From Campylobacterales bacterium (lineage in GTDB: Bacteria > Campylobacterota > Campylobacteria > Campylobacterales > QNZT01): DNA of 14,809 bases. A program made the position numbers and the translations under genes. How positions within the stretch are numbered: position 1 is the first letter of the stretch; every line of letters starts with the position of its first letter. The notes under the pieces are model-generated. The model worked only from the letters and a program-made list of their open reading frames with translations. It did no database searches and was not told the DNA's origin. The DNA lies in the NCBI GenBank assembly GCA_027080605.1, contig JALWRO010000235.1, positions 1-14,809 of the forward strand, read 5' to 3'. Below, piece by piece: positions 8,105 to 13,875 of this stretch.

Positions 8105-8748
8105 CAATACTTCATCCCCCATACTGCTATTCTAAATTCACTCTTCACTTTGTCATCCGGTTTGAACATTTTCAACTGATCGATATCGATCACCAGCGGG
8201 GACTCTTCAATCTCGTTAATAAACTTCATGAGATTGGTAAAGTTCGCTTTGGAAACGACATTGACCACGACCACATGCGTGATCTTCTGATAGGTAGGAT
8301 TGAAAAACTTGTTTCCGATCTCTTTGATCTCGACATGGTGTTTCTTCGCCAGTGCAGAAATATTGTCCACAAATTTCGCCCAGTTTTCATCATCGAAAAG
8401 CAGATACGAAAGTTCTGTCAGTGTATTGTCGACATAGCTGATTTTATAGAGTGCATCGTCAAACTGCTTTTTCTTCTCCTTCACCACTTTACGCAGCATC
8501 GCCACTTTCTGCGGCGTATTTTGCGCCAGATAGTTACGTTCCTGATTGATTTTGCTTTTAATCTGCACAATACGGTTTTGTGTCGCCTGTAGCTGTCTGT
8601 CCGTCTCCAGATAGATAAACTGGTAGACCACATAGGCTATCAGCAGTGCTGCGACAAAATAGAACATCGACACTTCCGACGGCTTTTTTTCGGCAAAAAA
8701 GTTGTCAATCTGACTGAAAATATCTTTTTTATTGACTGAATTGACCAT
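8104..8748 (-). CDS. PilO-like inner-membrane alignment protein
   Basis: This 214-residue bitopic protein has a short cytoplasmic N terminus, one membrane segment at about 28-46 (MFYFVAALLIAYVVYQFIY), a coiled coil (about 50-100, rich in Q/K/E), and an alpha/beta periplasmic domain (about 115-214) of the PilO/GspM ferredoxin-like kind (VEIKEIGNKFF, then THVVVVNVVSKANF.NLMKFINEIE). PilO pairs with PilN to form the inner-membrane alignment subcomplex. The gene lies right after the PilM-PilN fusion (20-nt overlap, own SD AAGGTGG) and right before the PilP-like gene, which is the canonical M-N-O-P order. MshJ is a functional equivalent. The family call comes from architecture and order rather than strong sequence identity. 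Confidence 0.78.
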   Translation of the reverse strand: MVNSVNKKDIFSQIDNFFAEKKPSEVSMFYFVAALLIAYVVYQFIYLETDRQLQATQNRIVQIKSKINQERNYLAQNTPQKVAMLRKVVKEKKKQFDDALYKISYVDNTLTELSYLLFDDENWAKFVDNISALAKKHHVEIKEIGNKFFNPTYQKITHVVVVNVVSKANFTNLMKFINEIEESPLVIDIDQLKMFKPDDKVKSEFRIAVWGMKY

Positions 8749-10267
8749 TTAATCCCACCTTTATCGCACTTTGATAATACGAGCTATTATCATCTTTTTG
8801 AATCAACTCCGTACTGACATCGTAATTTTTCCCTTTGGAAATATCTTCAATCAACTCCGTAATATATTTGTCTTTGGGACTGCGCACGGTGATGACCATG
8901 GTATTGTTCTGTTCATCCGTTTCGACCACTTTGGCGTGGTGCTCATTCACACGCTTGAACAGATCAGTCAAAATCTTCGCTTTCATTGGATAGTTGACTT
9001 TCTTTTTATAAATCTCTTTGAGCAGACTGGTACGAAAATCCAGATCTTTCGTTTTTGCCGCCAGTTTGGTATCGATCTCTTTTTTCTCTTTGTTTACCTG
9101 GCTCAGCGCCGCTTTGATCTGTGCACTCTTTTGCGACAATGTACGGTGCTGCGCCTGCAACTGTGCAAGCTCTTTTTGCAAAAACATCTTTTCATAGACA
9201 AATTGATAGGCGGGATACGCCAGAGAGAGTACCAAACTCGCAGCAACTACCTGAATCAGCTTTCCACTGGCACGCTGATTGAGCGGCGGCGGTCTTTTGA
9301 AAACAGAAATATTATGGGTATCGTCACGATCTTCCAGATAAGTCACTGCGGTTTCGATCATCATCGTATGCAGCGGTTCAATCTCTACTTCAGCGGCATT
9401 TTTGGAGATTTTAAAATCGAGATATTTCGTAGGCAATGAGATATAGTTGTAACAAAACTCTTCCACTCCGGCAATATTTCCGATCTCCGTACCGATATAG
9501 ACCTGATCGATCGTTTCAAGACGGTATGCACGTTTGGCGTAGAGAATAACATCGTTGATATAAACAAAAAGCTCTCCGAAAATCTTCATGAGCTGTTGCT
9601 GATAGGCACTGTTCTCGTGCTGCATACCGTTTCTTCGCAACATTTCGAAAAAAGTTTTTTCGTCGATACGCTTTCCAAGCTCTTTGGCAAATGTGTCGGA
9701 AATATACCCCAGTGAATATTTGATCGATTTGGAAAAGACATATTCGCCGTCTTTGTAAATCGTCACAAATGCATCATCTTTATGAAAATAGACAAAACAA
9801 TCCGTTTTGTCCGGTGTCAGCAAGTTACGCTGATAGAGGGATTTCATCAAAAACGGCGCAGCGGTAATGTAGTCGATATATTTAATATGCTTCAGTTCCC
9901 CGAAAATTCCATTCAAGACATCCGTATCAATGGCGATGACGTTAAAAACTCTGAATTCACCGTCATTCTGGTTTGACTGAAAATGGAAAATAGAGTACTC
10001 TTTGTCTCCCTCCAGCCCCAGTTCATCATACGCTTTGATTTCAATCACATCATCGAGTTCTTCATCACTCACACCGATTTCAACATCAACCGTCGATGAG
10101 ATAATATCTTTGGTCTGCACATATGAGATATAAAAAGCCCGGTCATCGAACTTTTTGACACTCTCTTCGGCAATGAGATTATCCCTGTAGAGATACGATT
10201 TCAGCGAGTAGGGATCAAGTGTAACGATACTTCGTTTACGCCGATCGATCATTCTCTTTTTTAACAT
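8729..10267 (-). CDS. PilM-PilN-like fusion protein
   Basis: This 512-residue protein combines two parts that are normally separate genes. Residues about 45-300 show PilM/GspL-type actin-fold features: VSDEELDDVIEIKAYDELGL (66-85) resembles the PilM segment before the core, DCFVYFHKDDAFVTIYKDGE (156-175) resembles the phosphate-1 strand pair, and QVYIGTEIGNIAGVEEFC (255-272) matches the late G-rich adenosine segment. Next comes HNISVFKRPPP (318-328), in the place of the cytoplasmic INLLP motif of PilN that binds PilM. A membrane segment (about 337-357), a long coiled coil (about 358-418) and a ferredoxin-like periplasmic domain (425-512) complete the PilN half. The start has an upstream AGGT SD. 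It is the first gene of the operon, 56 nt after era. MshI/GspL is an alternative name for the same architecture. The assignment rests on pattern and context. Confidence 0.72.
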   Translation of the reverse strand: MLKKRMIDRRKRSIVTLDPYSLKSYLYRDNLIAEESVKKFDDRAFYISYVQTKDIISSTVDVEIGVSDEELDDVIEIKAYDELGLEGDKEYSIFHFQSNQNDGEFRVFNVIAIDTDVLNGIFGELKHIKYIDYITAAPFLMKSLYQRNLLTPDKTDCFVYFHKDDAFVTIYKDGEYVFSKSIKYSLGYISDTFAKELGKRIDEKTFFEMLRRNGMQHENSAYQQQLMKIFGELFVYINDVILYAKRAYRLETIDQVYIGTEIGNIAGVEEFCYNYISLPTKYLDFKISKNAAEVEIEPLHTMMIETAVTYLEDRDDTHNISVFKRPPPLNQRASGKLIQVVAASLVLSLAYPAYQFVYEKMFLQKELAQLQAQHRTLSQKSAQIKAALSQVNKEKKEIDTKLAAKTKDLDFRTSLLKEIYKKKVNYPMKAKILTDLFKRVNEHHAKVVETDEQNNTMVITVRSPKDKYITELIEDISKGKNYDVSTELIQKDDNSSYYQSAIKVGLNGQFSQ

Positions 10268-10301
10268 TACAACTACCTACCAATTAGATTAATAGGGTTG
10301 C

Positions 10302-10325
10302 AGAACCGCTTTAAAAGCTTGTTCT
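10302..10325 (-). other. Hairpin overlapping the era stop codon
   Basis: AGAAC (10302-10306) pairs with GTTCT (10321-10325), and GCTT (10308-10311) with AAGC (10315-10318). This gives about 9 bp with a small internal bulge and a 3-nt loop. It spans the last bases of era and the 56-nt gap before the pilus operon. No U-run follows on the minus strand, so it is not a standard terminator and read-through into the pilus genes is possible. I see no convincing promoter in this gap, only a weak TATTAA near 10288-10293. Confidence 0.35.
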
Positions 10326-11214
10326 AGAAGTTGTAGCCGAGTTCTCCCAAAGATTTTTTATCTTTTGTCCAACCGTGCTTCACAACTACAAAGAGCTTTA
10401 AAAATGTCTTTTTGCCGTTGAGTTCTTCGATCATTTTACGCGCATGGTGTCCGATACGTCTGAGAGTTTCACCGTTTTTACCGATGACAATTCCCTTTTG
10501 ACTCTTCTTCTCCACCACAATCTGTGCGTAAATTTTCTCGAGATCCGGCAGCTCTTCAACCCTCTCAATCACTACATCGGTGAAATAGGGAATTTCTTTA
10601 GAGGTTTTTTCAAATACTGCTTCTCTGATCAACTCTTTATAGATATCTTTCATTTTGTCAGTCGTCAGAATTTCAGGATCGTAGTAGTAAGGGTGCTCGG
10701 GCAGATGTTTGCAAATGGTCGAAAATACCGCACTTTTGTCGGTACCTCGTTTGATCGAAACGGGAATCAGTTCCAGAAACTGTTCCTGATACTTCTGAAA
10801 CGCCGTGATCTTTTGCAACACTTTTTCGTTTTTGACTTCATCTACTTTGGTCAAAAGCACAATATGGGGAATATTTTTTTTATTGAGCCGCAAAAAGTTT
10901 TCATACTCTTTGAGACTATCGGTCACCGGAGAGAGGAAGAGGATCAAATCCGCATCGCCCATCGCTGTGAGAGCTTCTTCGAGCATAAACCGGTTCATGA
11001 GCCGTTCGCTTTCATGAATACCCGGCGTATCGACGAAGATCATCTGGCAACAATCCTGCATGGCGATCATATTGAGCCGTTTGCGGGTGGCGTTGGCTTT
11101 GTGGGAAACCATCGCCAGTTTTTCCCCGACAAAGAAGTTCAGCAGGGAACTCTTGCCTGCGTTGGGACGTCCGACAACTGCGACAAAACCGGCGCGGGTT
11201 GTGTCACAACTCAC
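10324..11214 (-). CDS. era: GTPase Era
   Basis: Era is an essential GTPase that binds the 3' end of 16S rRNA and takes part in 30S maturation. This 296-residue protein is full length. The G1 P-loop is GRPNAGKSS (15-23), a switch I threonine lies in ANATRKR (40-46), G3 is DTPG (62-65), G4 is TKVD (122-125, the TKxD variant of NKxD), and G5 is around S153. The C-terminal KH domain has its GxxG loop at GKNG (245-248). The start is GTG at 11214. It overlaps the hslU stop by GTGA, with AAGG about 9 nt upstream, so it is probably coupled to hslU. The rplI-hslV-hslU-era order is one I recall from H. pylori and C. jejuni, which supports both identity and phylum. A 56-nt gap with a hairpin follows before the pilus genes. 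Confidence 0.97.
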   Translation of the reverse strand: MSCDTTRAGFVAVVGRPNAGKSSLLNFFVGEKLAMVSHKANATRKRLNMIAMQDCCQMIFVDTPGIHESERLMNRFMLEEALTAMGDADLILFLSPVTDSLKEYENFLRLNKKNIPHIVLLTKVDEVKNEKVLQKITAFQKYQEQFLELIPVSIKRGTDKSAVFSTICKHLPEHPYYYDPEILTTDKMKDIYKELIREAVFEKTSKEIPYFTDVVIERVEELPDLEKIYAQIVVEKKSQKGIVIGKNGETLRRIGHHARKMIEELNGKKTFLKLFVVVKHGWTKDKKSLGELGYNF

Positions 11215-12536
11215 AGGATATACCTTGAGAGATCCTCGTCACTCGCCACATCGTCGAGCTTTTCATGAATCAGCGCTTCTGTCACGACGATCTTCTCCCC
11301 TTTATGCTCATCAGCATCGTAACTGATATCTTCTATGACGCGCTCGAGTACCGTGTGCAGCCGTCTGGCGCCGATATCTTCCATCTTTTCGTTGGCAAGC
11401 TGGGAAATCCTCGCAATCGCCCGGATCGCGTCATCTTCGAACACCAGTTCCACACCTTCGGTCGATAACAGCGCTTCATACTGTTTAAGCAGAGAATTTT
11501 TCGGCTGGGTGAGAATTTTGTAGAGTGTCTCTTCCGAGAGTGAACTTAACTCCACGCGCAACGGAAAACGCCCCTGCAGTTCGGGAATCAGATCGCTCGG
11601 TTTGGTCAGGTGAAACGCACCCGCCGCGATAAAGAGAATATGGTCGGTCTTTACCACACCGTATTTGGTGTTGATATCGCTCCCCTCCACAATCGGCAGC
11701 AGATCTCTTTGCACACCCTCTTTGCTGGGATCCTGACGGCTCTGAGACTTGGCGCTGACGGCAATTTTGTCAATCTCGTCGATAAAAATAATCCCGCCGT
11801 TCTGCGCCCGCTCCAGCGCTTCGCTTTTGACCGCTTCAAAGTCCAGCAGTTTCTCACTCGCCTCGCCTTTGAGCGCCTCTTTGGCATCTTTGACTTTCAT
11901 CTCTTTTTTGACACTTTCGGTACGGGAAGAGAGTATCTTCATGAAACTCTCCTGCACTTTGATCATCTCCGGCGGCATGGAAGTATCACCGATCTCTCCC
12001 ATTCCTCCGCTCACTTCAATCTCGATCTCCAGATCGTCCAGCTCCCCGTCGCGCAGTTTCTGACGCATCTTTTCGAAACTGCGTTTGTAGTCTTCCTTTT
12101 TGCTCTCACTCGCACCCGCAGGCAGCGGCGGCAGGAGTTTTTCAACAATCTTCTTTTCGACATAATCGTCAATCGCGCTTTTATTTTTCTCTTTGTGCTC
12201 CGCTTTGACCAGATTGATCGCCGCCATGACCAGATCTCTGACCATCGACTCCACATCGCGCCCGACAAAACCGACTTCGGTATATTTACTCGCTTCGACT
12301 TTGACAAACGGCAGGTTCATCATCTTTGCCAGTCGTCTGGCAATCTCCGTTTTACCCACACCCGTCGAACCGATCATCAAAATATTTTTCGGACTGATCT
12401 CCTCCTGCATCTCCTGGTCAAGCTGCATCCGGCGGTAACGGTTGCGCAGTGCGATACCGATCGCCTTTTTCGCCTCAAACTGCCCGATAATATACTGATC
12501 CAGATAAGAGACAATCTCTTTTGGTGTCATATTCAT
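11211..12536 (-). CDS. hslU: HslU, ATPase subunit of the HslUV protease
   Basis: HslU is the AAA+ unfoldase that feeds substrates into the HslV peptidase in the cytoplasm. The 441-residue protein has the N-terminal TPKEIVSYLDQYIIGQ segment (4-19), Walker A GSTGVGKT (56-63, with Ser for the usual Pro), Walker B IIFIDEIDK (249-257), the I-domain insertion (about 110-240) and sensor/arginine-finger region ELQGRFPLRVEL. The pore loop reads GFVG (89-92) instead of the usual GYVG. The C-terminal tail EDLSRYIL matches the tail that inserts into HslV pockets to activate it, so a working complex is expected. Its start ATG overlaps the hslV stop (ATGA at 12533-12536), and its stop overlaps the era GTG. 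A second in-frame ATG two codons later (12530) is possible. Confidence 0.97.
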   Translation of the reverse strand: MNMTPKEIVSYLDQYIIGQFEAKKAIGIALRNRYRRMQLDQEMQEEISPKNILMIGSTGVGKTEIARRLAKMMNLPFVKVEASKYTEVGFVGRDVESMVRDLVMAAINLVKAEHKEKNKSAIDDYVEKKIVEKLLPPLPAGASESKKEDYKRSFEKMRQKLRDGELDDLEIEIEVSGGMGEIGDTSMPPEMIKVQESFMKILSSRTESVKKEMKVKDAKEALKGEASEKLLDFEAVKSEALERAQNGGIIFIDEIDKIAVSAKSQSRQDPSKEGVQRDLLPIVEGSDINTKYGVVKTDHILFIAAGAFHLTKPSDLIPELQGRFPLRVELSSLSEETLYKILTQPKNSLLKQYEALLSTEGVELVFEDDAIRAIARISQLANEKMEDIGARRLHTVLERVIEDISYDADEHKGEKIVVTEALIHEKLDDVASDEDLSRYIL

Positions 12537-13081
12537 GAAGCATCCTCTTTGGTTAATGTAAATGTTTTGATTTTGTCGCTGGTATAGATACAGAGTTCAC
12601 TCGCAATCAAAAGCGACTCTCTGACAAGCACCTCTTCGTCAAGATCCGCATGACGATCCAGCGCACGCGCCGCGGAAATCGCGAAATTCCCGCCGCTGCC
12701 GATCGCCGCGATCTTTCCGTCCTCCGGCTCCACGACATCCCCGTTTCCGCTGAGAATGAAGATGTTGTCCGTATTGAGCACGATCATCATCGCTTCGAGC
12801 TGACGCATATATTTGTCCTTGCGCCACTCTTTGGAAAACTCGATGACAGACTTCAACAGATCCCCTTTCTTCTGCTCCAGAATACCCTCGAACATATCGA
12901 ACAGATTGAACGCATCCGCTGTCGAACCCGCAAACCCCGCAATCACTTTGCCGTTATAGAGTTTGCGGATCTTCGTCGCGTTGGACTTCAAAATAGCATT
13001 GCCAAACGTCACCTGCCCGTCACCGCCGATCACCGCTTTGTTGTCGCCTTTACAGGCAAGTATCGTCGTTGCGTGAAACAT
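12533..13081 (-). CDS. hslV: HslV, peptidase subunit of the HslUV protease
   Basis: HslV is the proteasome-like threonine peptidase that forms the double-hexamer core of HslUV. The 182-residue protein begins MFHATTI. The catalytic N-terminal threonine must be T5, so a four-residue propeptide (MFHA) has to be removed. This is longer than the bare Met of the E. coli protein. The other active-site residues are present: D21 in GGDGQVTFGN and K32 in LKSNATK, equivalent to D17 and K28 of the mature E. coli enzyme. The SGNGDVVEPEDG.IAAIGSGGN.A segment is also typical. The start abuts the rplI stop directly (TAGATG), with GGAG inside the end of rplI. The stop overlaps the hslU start. The operon context secures the call. 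Confidence 0.97.
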   Translation of the reverse strand: MFHATTILACKGDNKAVIGGDGQVTFGNAILKSNATKIRKLYNGKVIAGFAGSTADAFNLFDMFEGILEQKKGDLLKSVIEFSKEWRKDKYMRQLEAMMIVLNTDNIFILSGNGDVVEPEDGKIAAIGSGGNFAISAARALDRHADLDEEVLVRESLLIASELCIYTSDKIKTFTLTKEDAS

Positions 13082-13528
13082 CTACTCTCCCACAATCTCT
13101 AAATTCATATGCGCATGAATCCCATGCCCCAGCTTCACGGAGATATCGAAATTCCCCGCCGTCTTGATCGGATGCTTGATCTCGATCGATTTCTTGTCGA
13201 TCTCAATCCCCTCCTGCGCTTTAAGCGCCTCGGCGATCTCATCTTTCGTCACCGCCCCGTAAAGCGCGCCGTTCGCACCCAGCTTGTGTTTGATCACCAC
13301 TTTGATCTCACCCAGCTTTTTCTCGATCTCCTGCAACCGCGCAATCTCCTCCGCTTCACGCCGCTTCATCTCCTCCTGCTCTTTTTTCCACTCCTCGATC
13401 ACCTCATCCGTCGCACGCTTCGCGAACCCCTTTGCAATCAAAAAATTCTGCCCGTAACCATCCTTCACCTCTTTAATCTCACCCGCCTTACCCAGACTCT
13501 TCACATCTTTGATCAATAATACTTTCAT
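13082..13528 (-). CDS. rplI: 50S ribosomal protein L9
   Basis: L9 binds 23S rRNA near the base of the L1 stalk. The 148-residue protein has the standard two-domain shape: an N-terminal rRNA-binding domain (MKVLLIKDVKSLGKAGEIKEVKDGY at the start, with the glycine/lysine-rich GYGQNFLIAKGFA segment at 24-36), a long connecting helix (about 40-75), and a C-terminal domain (about 76-148). I chose the ATG at 13528 because it gives the universal L9 N terminus and is preceded by AAGGA about 9 nt upstream; the frame stays open further upstream without similarity. It is the first gene of rplI-hslV-hslU-era. The 5' region holds two -10 boxes and a large inverted repeat, which suggests leader control. 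Confidence 0.97.
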   Translation of the reverse strand: MKVLLIKDVKSLGKAGEIKEVKDGYGQNFLIAKGFAKRATDEVIEEWKKEQEEMKRREAEEIARLQEIEKKLGEIKVVIKHKLGANGALYGAVTKDEIAEALKAQEGIEIDKKSIEIKHPIKTAGNFDISVKLGHGIHAHMNLEIVGE

Positions 13529-13568
13529 AATATATTTCCTTTTTGTTTTGTTTTTATTTCGTTGTTTC

Positions 13569-13645
13569 GGTTTCATGAAGTAATACAAAAAGAGGACAAA
13601 TCCTCCCCGCGATTTGAGAATCTTATTATATTACTTCATGAAACC
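13569..13645 (-). repeat. 77-nt inverted repeat in the presumed rplI leader
   Basis: Positions 13569-13585 (GGTTTCATGAAGTAATA) and 13629-13645 are perfect 17-bp inverted copies, separated by 43 nt. Each arm holds the 8-bp palindrome TTCATGAA. The loop contains a second small hairpin (13592-13605). The structure ends 41 nt before the rplI ATG and starts just after the likely transcription start, so it would be folded in the 5' leader of the operon mRNA. It could act in RNA (attenuation, stability) or as paired DNA operator sites. Confidence 0.8.
13587..13608 (-). terminator. Terminator-like hairpin inside the rplI leader
   Basis: On the minus strand GAGGA-TTTG-TCCTC forms a 5-bp stem, which can be lengthened by G-U pairs using the preceding GGG, and it is followed at once by TTTTT (13591-13587). 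This looks like a short intrinsic terminator. Because the -10 boxes lie upstream of it, it may be an attenuator for rplI. It could instead end transcripts arriving from the ABC-F gene. The stem is short, so strength is uncertain. Confidence 0.45.
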
Positions 13646-13661
13646 TTTTTAGCAATTTCGG

Positions 13662-13677
13662 ATTATAGCGAATTATA
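13662..13677 (-). promoter_or_regulatory. Tandem -10 boxes upstream of rplI
   Basis: The minus strand has two TATAAT hexamers 10 nt apart (13672-13677 and 13662-13667), in CTATAATTCGCTATAATC. Transcription would begin near 13655-13665, about 130 nt before the rplI ATG and just ahead of the inverted repeat. No clear -35 is seen, which is common in Campylobacterota. This is the best promoter candidate for the rplI-hslVU-era operon. Confidence 0.55.
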
Positions 13678-13690
13678 GTTGATTAGGCGG

Positions 13691-13873
13691 TATCGTTCTT
13701 TTTTACGATATGCGAAGGAAGGATTTTTGTTTTTAGATCCGGAGATTTTGTGCCGCCAGGCAAAAATGCAACTGTTTGAGCGCAGCGAGTTTTGCATTTT
13801 TAAAAATCGGAGTATCAATCCGAAGGAAAAAACAAAACTCTCCTGGATGAGTATATCGTAAAAAAGAACGATA
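13691..13873. repeat. 183-bp near-symmetric hairpin element with 21-bp perfect terminal inverted repeats
   Basis: The ends 13691-13711 and 13853-13873 are perfect 21-bp inverted copies; each also has a TATCGT / ACGATA self-pair around a T-rich loop. Two inner pairs share the same centre: TTTTGTTTTT (13725-13734) with AAAAACAAAA (13828-13837), and AAAAATGCAA (13762-13771) with TTGCATTTTT (13792-13801). All centres fall at 13781-13782, where GAGCGCAGCGAG (13778-13789) lies. The whole therefore folds as one long interrupted stem. It starts 3 nt past the ABC-F stop and ends before the rplI promoter. It has no transposase and no convincing coding content. A MITE-like or extragenic palindromic repeat is the most likely class; a TA at both ends is compatible with a TA target, but this is inference. 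Confidence 0.75.
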
Positions 13874-13875
13874 TC

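Noticed and set aside
8105..8122. A six-codon longer start for the PilP-like protein
   Set aside because: It would place acidic residues before the signal peptide; the ATG at 8104 gives a normal MKK-type signal sequence and a typical stop/start overlap.
11610..12587. A 325-residue plus-strand ORF opposite hslU
   Set aside because: hslU on the minus strand has all expected motifs and overlaps its partners precisely; the antisense frame is a shadow.
13529..13588. A 20-residue N-terminal extension of L9
   Set aside because: It would begin at a TTG, consists of low-complexity K/N/R residues, overlaps the leader repeat, and lacks similarity to L9. The ATG at 13528 has a proper SD and the universal L9 N terminus.
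13679..13861. A 60-residue plus-strand ORF containing LFERSEF
   Set aside because: It lies almost wholly inside the 183-bp palindromic element, shows no domain or SD, and its LFERSEF stretch is simply the translation of the GAGCGCAGCGAG core. Treated as non-coding.
13853..13873. The right terminal repeat as an intrinsic terminator of uup
   Set aside because: On the minus strand its self-pair is only 6 bp, AT-rich, and its T-run lies in the loop rather than after the stem, so it does not fit a standard terminator.
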